NCBI RefSeq assembly: GCF_024494595.1
Contig: NZ_JANHDI010000007.1
Location: forward strand, 246,472 to 310,471
Direction: 5' to 3'
Source of the DNA: Halobellus rarus
Lineage (GTDB): Archaea; Halobacteriota; Halobacteria; Halobacteriales; Haloferacaceae
Length of the DNA: 64,000 nucleotides
The notes beneath the pieces are model-generated. The model did not search any database, was not told the DNA's origin, and saw only the letters and a list, made by a program, of their open reading frames with translations. Position 1 is the stretch's first letter. Each line of letters starts with the position of its first letter. This document shows positions 42,915 to 51,250 of the stretch, piece by piece. Both the position numbers and the translations under genes were made by a program.

Positions 42915-45316
42915 CTTCGGGGGCGAAACGGGAGTCGAGTCGAAGCGAAACACCAGCGGTCCCCGCGCCTGAACCGCCCGATAGCGCCGGCGCGTGGTAC
43001 GCGAAACCGATCCGGGCCCAGTACGAGATAACTCCGGGTGTGGTCGCGACGGTTCGCGACGCCGCCGACGGCGTCGGATTCGCCTATCACCTCCGAGAAC
43101 CGGCGCTCGGGGCGGACGCAGAGCGGGCGCTGGAGTCGGTGACGGCGTATTTTTCGGGCCTCGAAGTCCGGCGGCCGCTCACCCGCCAGGGAACGGCCGA
43201 GCGCGCGGCCGCGGGGATGCCCGCGAAGTACCGCCGCGTCCTCGATCGGCTACTCGACGTCGCTCCCGGCGCACGCCGTCGGATCGAGTACTACGCGCTG
43301 TGTGAGTTACGCCTGCTCGGCTCCGTCACGCCGATCGCGCTCGACGACCGCGTCGACGTGGTCGACGTCGAGGGCGAGACCGACGGGGCCCTGGTCGTCC
43401 ACACCGAGAACTACGCGCCGGCGGTGACGGAGTTCCGCGCGGACGCGCCGTTCGCGACGCGCGTCGCGGGCGAGCGACTCCGCGATTACACCGTCTCCTT
43501 CGCCGGCTTCGACGTCGACGTCGTCGTCCACCGCGACCGACTCCTCGGCGACGACCGATTCGACGCGAAGTACGCCGTCCTCGAACCCGACCTCCTGCCC
43601 GGCGACGAGGAACTGATCGCCGAGTGCAAAGACCGGATCTGGGAGGCCAACGTCGACGAGGTGGTCGAGGACCGGACGGCGTTCATCCGCGAGCGGGCCC
43701 GGGGGTTCCTCTCCCGTCGACTCACCGCCCGCAACACCCGCGCGTGGTTCGAGGCGACGCGCTACCGCGTTCGCGACGCCCTCTCGGCGTACGGGCTCGG
43801 CGTCCCGCCCGTCGACCGCCGGTACGCCCAGGACCGCCTCGACGACCTGGTCTACTACGTCCTCCGCGACTACGTCGGCGAAGGGGTCCTCACGGTTCCG
43901 ATCCGCGACCCCCACCTCGAAGACGTCGAGGCGAACCGGGTCGGCGAGCGGATCAAGGTCGTCCCCCGCGCCGACGTCGTCCGCGCGGGCGAGCGCGTCC
44001 CGACCAACCTCGCCTTCGAGGACGAGACGAGCTTCGTCAACGTCGTGACCCAACTCGCCGCCGCCGACGGCGTCGAACTCAGCGCCAGTCAGCCCTCGGC
44101 GAAGGTGAACCTCCGCCCCGAGGGCGTCGCCCCCGACGCCTCCGGCCACGGAGAGACGATCCGGTGCGCCGTGGCGCTGCCGGTGATCTCCGAGGACGGC
44201 CCGCACGTCTCGATCCGCAAGCAGGCGTCGTCGCCGCTGACGCCGATCGACCTCGTCGAGTTCGGGTCGATCCCGATCGAACTGGTGACGCTCCTGTGGC
44301 TGCTGTACGAGCACCACCGCGTCGTGCTGTTCTCGGGACCGACCGGCGCGGGCAAGACGACGTTAATGAACGCCCATATGCCCTTCATCCCGTACGACCA
44401 CCGCCCGATCAGCATCGACGAGGGCTCCCGCGAGGTGTACCTGCCGCACGAGACGGGCGTCTCGCTGACGACGCGCGAGCACGAGAACGCGTACAAGCGC
44501 GTCTCGATGGCGGACCTGATGACCGAGGCGAACTACCTGAATCCCGACGTCGAGGTCATCGCCGAGGTCAACACGCCCGAGTCGTTCGAGACCTTCGCTG
44601 AGGTGCTGAATACGGGCCACGGCGTCGTGGGCACCACGCACGCCGAAGACATCGAGACGCTCGTCAACCGCGTCGTCGAGCAGGGCCTGCCCGTCTACCT
44701 CCTGCGCGAACTCGACCTCGTCGTGTTTCCCCGACGAGTCGACGGCGAGCGCTACGTCGGCTCGGCGGTCGAACTCCTCACCGAGTCCGAGTACGGAGAA
44801 TTGCCGGCCTCCGCGCGGACCGGCGTCGTCGAGAAGGACGGCACGACGCTGTACTACAACACGCTGCTGTGGCGCGAGACCGACGGCTCCTTCGCGATGG
44901 CCTACGACCACCCCCAACTCGGCGGCGAGAACGCCGCGACTGCGGGCGAGACGCACCACAGCGCGCTCCGCGTCTTCCACCGCATTGCCGCCGCGACCGA
45001 CAGCGACGTCGCGGAGGTCGAACGCGAGTTCCGGCGCAAGCGCGGCTACGTCGAGTACCTCCTCCGGGAGGGCGAACGCGACGTCGACCGGCTGTTCGGG
45101 TTCCTCTCGGACCTCCGGACCGACGAGGCCGCGACCGTCGAGCGCGTCCGACGACAGCGGGCGCACCGGACTCGGACGGACGGCGGCGCTCGGAACGTTG
45201 ATCCGAGTGAGTTCGGCGGCGGCGTCGGCGGCTTCGACGACCCCGACGATCTCGACGGCATCGACGCCCGCGGCGACGCCGCTGTCGACGACACGTGCCG
45301 GAGCGACCGCCCGTGA
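42911..45316 (+). CDS. Type IV pilus / type II secretion-like ATPase (PilB/TadA family)
   Basis: 801 aa. A long haloarchaeal N-terminal domain (1-330) is followed by the VirB11-like RecA ATPase domain: Walker A GPTGAGKT at 476-483, PISIDEGSREVYLPHE (Asp box), EVIAEVNTPESFETFAEVLNTGH (Walker B region), GTTHAEDIETLVNRV (His box). The C-terminal tail is Gly/Asp-rich. It powers assembly of pilus-like filaments at the membrane. First cistron of a seven-gene coupled operon. Confidence 0.9.
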   Translation: MTSGAKRESSRSETPAVPAPEPPDSAGAWYAKPIRAQYEITPGVVATVRDAADGVGFAYHLREPALGADAERALESVTAYFSGLEVRRPLTRQGTAERAAAGMPAKYRRVLDRLLDVAPGARRRIEYYALCELRLLGSVTPIALDDRVDVVDVEGETDGALVVHTENYAPAVTEFRADAPFATRVAGERLRDYTVSFAGFDVDVVVHRDRLLGDDRFDAKYAVLEPDLLPGDEELIAECKDRIWEANVDEVVEDRTAFIRERARGFLSRRLTARNTRAWFEATRYRVRDALSAYGLGVPPVDRRYAQDRLDDLVYYVLRDYVGEGVLTVPIRDPHLEDVEANRVGERIKVVPRADVVRAGERVPTNLAFEDETSFVNVVTQLAAADGVELSASQPSAKVNLRPEGVAPDASGHGETIRCAVALPVISEDGPHVSIRKQASSPLTPIDLVEFGSIPIELVTLLWLLYEHHRVVLFSGPTGAGKTTLMNAHMPFIPYDHRPISIDEGSREVYLPHETGVSLTTREHENAYKRVSMADLMTEANYLNPDVEVIAEVNTPESFETFAEVLNTGHGVVGTTHAEDIETLVNRVVEQGLPVYLLRELDLVVFPRRVDGERYVGSAVELLTESEYGELPASARTGVVEKDGTTLYYNTLLWRETDGSFAMAYDHPQLGGENAATAGETHHSALRVFHRIAAATDSDVAEVEREFRRKRGYVEYLLREGERDVDRLFGFLSDLRTDEAATVERVRRQRAHRTRTDGGARNVDPSEFGGGVGGFDDPDDLDGIDARGDAAVDDTCRSDRP

Positions 45317-47292
45317 GCGGTCCGGACACGGCGCGGTCGGCGGTCACGGACGGGCCCCGGAGCCGCGGCGATCGATCGATGCCCCACGCGGACCGCTCTC
45401 TCGGCCCGCTCGACCGGGCGGCGTACGCCCTGTTCGCCAGCCGCGCGGACTCGCGGAGACACGAGCGGGATCGGCGCGCGTACCGCGGCACCAACGTCAC
45501 GGTCGCCTTCGATCTCTATGTGGCCCGCGTCTACGCGCTCTCGTGGGCGCTCGCACTGCTCGTCGCTTGCGTGGTCGTCGGGATCGGACTGCTTCTTCCC
45601 ACCGGCGTCGTCGAAGCGACAGCGGCGGCCGCCCTCGAACGAATCGGTCGCTTCGGCGGTGAGGCGAGCGGGCCGGCGGTGCCGGAACGGATCGTTCTCT
45701 CTCGGACGGAAGTCGCCGCTGCGGTCGGCGTCGTCGGAGCACTCGTCGCCGCGGGCGTCCACCTCGTCGTCGTCTACGCCGCCGGTCGCTACCTCCGCTG
45801 GCTCTCCGCGGCGCGGCGCGCGAACATCGGACGGACGCTCCCGAGCGCGGTCCGCTATCTGAACGTCCTCGCATCCGGCAGCGACGGGCGACGAGCGATG
45901 CTTCGCCGCGTCGCCGACACCGACGCCTACGGTGAGACGGCCGTGGCCCTCCGGAAGGCGCTCAACACCGCCGCGATGACGGGCAACGTGGACGAGGGGC
46001 TGCGCCGGGTCGCCAGAGACACCCCGGCGCAGGACAGCCTCGCGCCGTTCCTCCTGAAATTCCGCGAGCACGCCGATCAGGGATCGAACGCGCTCAGAGA
46101 GTACCTCTCGATGGAGAGCCGGATGCTGCGCCACCAGCAGGACAGAGACCGCCAGCGCGCGGCGGGATTTCTCGAACTGCTCGCGGAACTGTTCGTCGTG
46201 CTGCTCGTCCTGCCGGCGCTGCTCGTGATCGTGCTCACCGTGATGAGCATCGTCGCGCCCGGGCTCTCCGCGCCCGTGCGGACGCCGTTCGGCTCCGTCA
46301 CGCTCCGCGCGCTAGTCGTGTACGGGAGCGCCGCGTTCATCCTCCTGGTCGGGGGCGCGACCGCCGCGCTCGTCTCCCGGCTCCGACCGCCGGATCAGCA
46401 CGTCGTCTACCGCCGCCCCGCGAGCACGCTCGATAGCCTCCGGACGGCGACGCGGAACCCCGCGAGCGCGGCCGTCGCGTTCGCGCCGATCGGGATCGCG
46501 GCGTTCGTCGCGGCAGTCAGTCTGGGCGTCGACACCGTCGTCTCGCTGCTCGTCGGCTACGTCGGCTTCTCGATCCCGGTCGGTATCGTCGCCGTCCGCC
46601 GCGCCCGACTCGACGACGCGAAGGACCACGAGTTGAAGGACTTCGTCCACGCCGTCTCCGGGCACGTCAACCTCGGCCGGCCGTTCTCGGCGGCGGTGGA
46701 TCACGTCGCGCGGGACGTGGACCTGGGGCCGCTGAACCGCGACGTCGCGGACCTCTCGATGAACCTCCACCTCACGACGCCCGGCGACGCGGAGACGGAC
46801 CTGCGGACGGCCGCGCTGGATCGCTTCGTCGAGCGGGTCGGGACGCCGATGGCCGAACAGACCGTCGGCCTCGTGATCGGCGCGCTCGACGCCGGCAGCG
46901 ACACCGGCGTCGTCTTCGAGACGCTCCAGGGCGAAGTGGGGCGGCTCTACCACGAGAAGCGGGCGCTCCGCTCGGGGATGCTGGTCTACGTCGCCGTCGG
47001 GTGGACGACCGCGCTGCTGGTGATCGGTATCAGCGTCGCGACGAGCGCCAACGTCTTCGCGGGGTTCGACCGCCTCTCGACGATGTCGGAGCTCTCGGGC
47101 GTCGCGGTCGATCCCGGCGCGGTCGACCTCGCGCGCGACCAGTACCGCGTGTACGTGACGACGCAGGCGACGATGCTCGCCGCCGGCTGGTTCTCCGGGG
47201 TCGCCAGCCGCGGACAGTACGAGGCGTTGCTCCACTCGGGCTGTCTCGTCGCCGTCTGTCACGTCGTCTTCACGGGAATGGGATTGGTGTGA
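45313..47292 (+). CDS. Type IV pilus membrane platform protein (PilC/TadC-like)
   Basis: 659 aa from GTG 45313, overlapping the ATPase stop by 4 bp. Two T2SF domains (about 140-270 and 430-570), each followed by membrane helices (FVVLLVLPALLVIVLTVMS, LVYVAVGWTTALLVIGISV), plus N-terminal helices near 60-82 and 118-140. It is the polytopic partner of the ATPase. Another GTG lies six codons upstream at 45295. Confidence 0.88.
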   Translation: MSGPDTARSAVTDGPRSRGDRSMPHADRSLGPLDRAAYALFASRADSRRHERDRRAYRGTNVTVAFDLYVARVYALSWALALLVACVVVGIGLLLPTGVVEATAAAALERIGRFGGEASGPAVPERIVLSRTEVAAAVGVVGALVAAGVHLVVVYAAGRYLRWLSAARRANIGRTLPSAVRYLNVLASGSDGRRAMLRRVADTDAYGETAVALRKALNTAAMTGNVDEGLRRVARDTPAQDSLAPFLLKFREHADQGSNALREYLSMESRMLRHQQDRDRQRAAGFLELLAELFVVLLVLPALLVIVLTVMSIVAPGLSAPVRTPFGSVTLRALVVYGSAAFILLVGGATAALVSRLRPPDQHVVYRRPASTLDSLRTATRNPASAAVAFAPIGIAAFVAAVSLGVDTVVSLLVGYVGFSIPVGIVAVRRARLDDAKDHELKDFVHAVSGHVNLGRPFSAAVDHVARDVDLGPLNRDVADLSMNLHLTTPGDAETDLRTAALDRFVERVGTPMAEQTVGLVIGALDAGSDTGVVFETLQGEVGRLYHEKRALRSGMLVYVAVGWTTALLVIGISVATSANVFAGFDRLSTMSELSGVAVDPGAVDLARDQYRVYVTTQATMLAAGWFSGVASRGQYEALLHSGCLVAVCHVVFTGMGLV

Positions 47293-48053
47293 GTCCGGAT
47301 CGGCGTCCGGATCCCGCCGTCACGGCAACCCCCCGTCGGGCGGACCGCGCACAGGCGGCGGTCGTCGGCGTCGCGATTCTCCTGGGGCTCACCGTCCTCG
47401 CGGTGGGCGGACTGACCGCGACCGCGGGATCGATCGTCGAGGACGGCGCCGCGTCGGCGTCGGCGACCCGCGTCGGCGACGACCTCGAAACCGCGCTCGG
47501 CCCCGGAACCGGCGAGCGGGAGACGACCGTCGAGTTGGCGAGCGGGACGATCGAAGTCGTGAACCGGACGGTGTGGCTCCTCGACGACGACGGCGTCGTC
47601 TGGGCGGGCCACGCCGGGGCCGTCGTCTACGCCGACGGCGACCAGCGGGTGACGGGGTTCGCGGGAGCCGTCGTCCAGAGCGACCCGCGTCGCAGCCGGG
47701 TGTCCGCCCCGAGTCGGATCGCCGCCGCCGAGGGACGACTGTACGTCGGCGTGCCCGTCCTGAACGCCAGCGGCGCGGACGGCGTCTCGACCGGCGACCA
47801 CCGGCTCGCGGTGACGCTCCGGACCGACGGCGAGGCCGCCCGCCAGCGACTTCCGACGTCCTCCTACCGAATCGCTATCGAGACGTCGACGCCGGCGGCG
47901 TGGGAACGGCACCTGCGGGAGCGCGGCGCGACCACGACCCGCCGGGACATCGACGGCGACGGGACTCCGAGCGTCGTGGCGTCCTTCGAGGGCGAACGGA
48001 CCGTCCACCTCGTCGTCCACGACGTCCGACTCGACCTGGCGGTGGGACGGTGA
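47289..48053 (+). CDS. Pilin-like protein 1 of the pilus operon
   Basis: 254 aa, GTG start overlapping the platform gene stop (GTGA). A short basic leader is followed by RAQAAVVGVAILLGLTVLAV, resembling an archaeal class III (prepilin) signal with cleavage near RA and a hydrophobic assembly helix. The rest is a beta-rich extracellular domain (GTIEVVNRTVWLLDDDGVVW). Related to haloarchaeal DUF7289-type proteins (recalled, unverified). Confidence 0.72.
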   Translation: MSPDRRPDPAVTATPRRADRAQAAVVGVAILLGLTVLAVGGLTATAGSIVEDGAASASATRVGDDLETALGPGTGERETTVELASGTIEVVNRTVWLLDDDGVVWAGHAGAVVYADGDQRVTGFAGAVVQSDPRRSRVSAPSRIAAAEGRLYVGVPVLNASGADGVSTGDHRLAVTLRTDGEAARQRLPTSSYRIAIETSTPAAWERHLRERGATTTRRDIDGDGTPSVVASFEGERTVHLVVHDVRLDLAVGR

Positions 48054-48565
48054 ATCCGAGACGTGTCGGCCCAGCGGAACCGCAACCGTCCGACCGGGGG
48101 CTCTCGCCCGTCGTGGGGAAGACGCTCGAACTCGGCGTCGGCGTGCTGTTCGTCGCCCTGCTGACGGCGACGTTCTTCGGTGGCGTCGCTCCCGACTACC
48201 GGGCGAGCGTCGGAACCGAACTCGGCGACCGAACGCTCGTCGCGGCCGCCGAGCGGACGGAGGCCGCGGTCCCACCGGACGACGCCGTCCGGATCGACCG
48301 CCGCGCCGGGCTTCGGCTCCCCGAGACGATCCACGGCGACCCGTATCGGGTCGTCGCCGGACAGGTCGACGGGGTGCCTGTCCTGACACTCCGCCATCCC
48401 GACGAACGGATCGGTGGACGGCTTCGCCTCTCCCTTCCCGACAGGACGGTCGTCAGCGGCGCCGCCACGAGCGCGTCGCCGTCGTGGATCCGGGTCGTCG
48501 GGAGCGAGGAGCGCGGAATCCGCGTCACGCTCGGTGACGGCGCGACCGCGGCGGGGGAGCGATGA
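48050..48565 (+). CDS. Pilin-like protein 2 (classic RGLSPVVG leader)
   Basis: 171 aa, GTG start, 4-bp overlap. The RGLSPVVGKTLELGVGVLF motif is the standard haloarchaeal type IV pilin processing site and N-helix. A short beta domain follows. Probably DUF7266-like (recalled, unverified). Confidence 0.75.
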   Translation: MNPRRVGPAEPQPSDRGLSPVVGKTLELGVGVLFVALLTATFFGGVAPDYRASVGTELGDRTLVAAAERTEAAVPPDDAVRIDRRAGLRLPETIHGDPYRVVAGQVDGVPVLTLRHPDERIGGRLRLSLPDRTVVSGAATSASPSWIRVVGSEERGIRVTLGDGATAAGER

Positions 48566-49251
48566 CCGCACGCGCCCAGGCCAACCTGATCGGCTTCGCC
48601 GTCGCGCTCGTCGTCGTGACGACCGTGACGGTGGCGGGGGCCACGCTCGCCAACGACGCGCTCGCCGACGCCGACCGACAGCCGGAAGCCACCCGTGCCG
48701 CCGAGGCGCTCGCGGCGCACCTCGTCGACGACGACGCGGCACACACGCGCGGTCGAAACGCGCTCCGAGCCGGTCCCGTCTCGAACCTGACTGCGGCGGC
48801 GCTCGACGACGCGGTGCCGCCGATCCGGGGGCGGTCGGTCCGCGTCTCGCTGGGCGGAGACGTCCTCCTCGAACGCGAGGGTTCGGACGGGCCGGTCGAC
48901 GCTCGTGCCGTCCGGATCGAGCGCCGCGTGCGGGTGGTGGAGTCGACTCCGCGAGCCCGACGCGTCGGGCTGGACGACCGAAGCGAGGTCGTCGTCGACG
49001 ACCACGACGGTCGGGTGTCGATCCACGTAGAGACGGGTCGGTTTCGGACCCTCACGACCGTTCGCGCCGGTGGCCGCGTCGTCCTCCACGATCCGTCGGG
49101 GCTCGACGGCAGCTACGACGTCTCGGTCCCGCGGCGGCGGCCGCTCACCGTGAAGTTCGAGTCCAGCGGCCGCGGGGGCGGGACCGCGACCGTCGGGTGG
49201 ACCGCGCGAACCGGAACTGTCGAACGGCTGGTGGTGACCGTCGGTGCGTGA
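48562..49251 (+). CDS. Pilin-like protein 3
   Basis: 229 aa, ATGA overlap with the previous gene. The leader is only four residues (MTAR) before AQANLIGFAVALVVVTTVTV, so the prepilin-like helix begins almost at the N-terminus. The extracellular part is beta-rich (SVRVSLGGDVLLEREG, VSIHVETGRFRTLTTVRAGG). Probably DUF7263-like (recalled, unverified). Confidence 0.72.
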   Translation: MTARAQANLIGFAVALVVVTTVTVAGATLANDALADADRQPEATRAAEALAAHLVDDDAAHTRGRNALRAGPVSNLTAAALDDAVPPIRGRSVRVSLGGDVLLEREGSDGPVDARAVRIERRVRVVESTPRARRVGLDDRSEVVVDDHDGRVSIHVETGRFRTLTTVRAGGRVVLHDPSGLDGSYDVSVPRRRPLTVKFESSGRGGGTATVGWTARTGTVERLVVTVGA

Positions 49252-49714
49252 GGGCGATTCGAGTGGTCGACTCATCGCCGACCGCGCCGCGCGACGACCT
49301 GCCGAGGACCGCGCCCAGCTCGCGACCTCCCTGGTCGAGGCGGCCGTCGGAGCGATGCTGATCCTCTCGGTCGTCGCCGGGTTCCTCTGGGTTCCGGCCG
49401 AGCAGGCGGGGACGAGCGCCGAAACGACGCTCGACCGGACCGCCGCGGACGCGCTGGCGGTCCTCGACGCGGAGTCCCCGGTCGGAGAGGGACGAAGTCG
49501 TCTCTCGGCGGCCTGCCGCTCAGAGCGCGCGTTCGCGGTCGAGGCGGGCGCGCTCGACGACCGCCTCGACGTGGTGCTCCCGACGTCGGTCTTCGGTCGC
49601 GTCGAGACGCCGCACGGGACTATCGGCGCGCCGAAGCCGAACGGGGCTCCCAGCGGGCGCGCGGCGCTCCCGACGGGCCGCTGTACGGTCACCATCCGGG
49701 TGTGGTACGTGTGA
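49244..49714 (+). CDS. Pilin-like protein 4
   Basis: 156 aa, GTG start, 8-bp overlap. A 22-residue charged leader ends in DRAQ, followed by the helix LATSLVEAAVGAMLILSVV, which has a Glu near the +5 to +8 region as in many type IV pilins. Two cysteines (SAACRSE and GRCTVT) could form a disulfide. Probably DUF7262-like (recalled, unverified). Confidence 0.72.
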   Translation: MREGDSSGRLIADRAARRPAEDRAQLATSLVEAAVGAMLILSVVAGFLWVPAEQAGTSAETTLDRTAADALAVLDAESPVGEGRSRLSAACRSERAFAVEAGALDDRLDVVLPTSVFGRVETPHGTIGAPKPNGAPSGRAALPTGRCTVTIRVWYV

Positions 49715-50304
49715 GCCGCCGATCGCACCCGTTTCGCCGAGGGGCGACCGACGACCGCGACGCCGACCGCGCACAAGTCGTCCTCGTCGCCGCCGCGGTC
49801 GTCGCGGTCGCGTTCCTCTCGATGACGCTCGCCTACGCCCAACTGGGCTACGACGCCGATCGGACGGGGGCCGGCGCGGTCGAGGTCGCCTCGATCGGGG
49901 GGATCGAACGCGACCTCGCGGCGTCGTTCCGCGCCGCGGTCCGCGACGAGGCGGGAGACGACAGTGTCGATGGCGGCGAAAACGCCGACTCGCGGCGAGA
50001 ACGTGGCGTCGTCGCGGAACGGATCCGAGCCGACGTCTCGGCGGACGTCGATCGGCTGGCGGAACGACACGCCGGGGAGAGCCGATCGCTCACAGTGACG
50101 TTCGCCGATGCGGCCGCGACGGCCTGGGCCGAAACGAACTGTCCCGGCGGCCCGGGACGGGCGTTCGGGCCCTGTCGGTCGGTCGACGGCGTCGTCCTGC
50201 AGGAGCGAGCCGGCGAGGCGACGCCGGTCGCCGCCGCGTTCCGGATCCAGGTCGTCTCGCCGGCCGAATCGACGACCGCGACGGTCGTCGTTTCGGCGGT
50301 GTGA
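49711..50304 (+). CDS. Pilin-like protein 5
   Basis: 197 aa, GTG start in a GTGA overlap. Leader ends DRAQ, then the helix VVLVAAAVVAVAFLSMTLAY. The extracellular part has a Cys pair (TNCPGGPGRAFGPCRS). Last gene of the operon, convergent with a membrane protein gene 38 bp away. Probably DUF7261-like (recalled, unverified). No prepilin peptidase is encoded in the window. Confidence 0.72.
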   Translation: MSRRSHPFRRGATDDRDADRAQVVLVAAAVVAVAFLSMTLAYAQLGYDADRTGAGAVEVASIGGIERDLAASFRAAVRDEAGDDSVDGGENADSRRERGVVAERIRADVSADVDRLAERHAGESRSLTVTFADAAATAWAETNCPGGPGRAFGPCRSVDGVVLQERAGEATPVAAAFRIQVVSPAESTTATVVVSAV

Positions 50305-50342
50305 ACCCCTCTTGGCGACTTCGAGTTCTCTCCGGGGCGGTC

Positions 50343-51038
50343 CTACCCGCCGAGCGCCGCGAACAGCGTGTAAGATCCGACGTAACTGACGGTGATGACG
50401 GCCGCGAAGGCGACGCCGCCGAGCAGCGGCCGACGGAGGCGAACGAGCCAGTAGAGCGCGGCGAACATCACGCCCTCGGCGGCGACGATGAAGACGGGGA
50501 CGGTTCCGAGCATCGCGAACGGTGCGAACTCGTACCGCCAGATCCCGGCGAAGTGCGCGCCGTACTCGAAGAACCCCACGAGAACCATCGCGGAGACCGA
50601 CGGACCGACCGTCGCGGCGATCGGTCCGGCCGCGTCGTCGAGGCGACGACCGAGATAGCCGAAGTACGTGATAACGAGCGCCCAGGACAGCGGCATGTAT
50701 AATGGCGAGCCGAGAAGCATCGGCAGGGAATCCGGATAGACGAGCGAGCCGGTCGAGACGAGAAACGCGTCGACGCCGACCTCCAGCACGCCCGCGACGC
50801 TGCCGAGGACGAACACGTCCCGGACGTCCGAAAAGCGGATCGCGATCCCGATTCCGATGGCGTACAGCAGGCCGTTGTAGACGTAGGTCAGCCACAGCGG
50901 CGTCTCGAAGAGGACCACGTGACCGAAGACGAGCAGGTTCACTCCGATCCAGCCGATCACCTGCCGATCGGACGGTAGGAGGGCGTTCCAGTGGCCGGCG
51001 AGGCGCGTCGAAGCCGTCGTTTCGCGTATTCCGCTCAT
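50343..51038 (-). CDS. Six- to seven-helix membrane protein, unknown
   Basis: 231 aa. Helices lie near 28-45, 52-68, 73-92, 105-125, 140-158, 170-195 and 205-225. A compact conserved-looking stretch GFFEYGAHFAGIWRYEFAP lies before helix 6. The overall look resembles small integral membrane enzymes or sensors, but I cannot assign a family. Confidence 0.6.
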   Translation of the reverse strand: MSGIRETTASTRLAGHWNALLPSDRQVIGWIGVNLLVFGHVVLFETPLWLTYVYNGLLYAIGIGIAIRFSDVRDVFVLGSVAGVLEVGVDAFLVSTGSLVYPDSLPMLLGSPLYMPLSWALVITYFGYLGRRLDDAAGPIAATVGPSVSAMVLVGFFEYGAHFAGIWRYEFAPFAMLGTVPVFIVAAEGVMFAALYWLVRLRRPLLGGVAFAAVITVSYVGSYTLFAALGG

Positions 51039-51250
51039 ACGAGCTGTGCCAGTCGATCATCCGGCGCGATAGTAAAACTTCGCTCGGTGGGTTATCCGAC
51101 CGTCGCTATGGTTTGTTATATAATTTATGCATCACGAACCGGCTATCTCGTCGGCGGTTCCCCACCTTCGTCAGCCGATTGTCCGATCCGTCTACCGACT
51201 GGTGGTTTGATGTATCAGGGATTCCTCGGGACAAGACGACCCGCCTACGT

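Noticed and set aside
48196..51060. 954-codon minus-strand frame antisense to the pilin genes
   Set aside because: Composition is the Arg/Pro-rich pattern of a shadow frame. The plus-strand pilin genes have coherent motifs and overlaps.
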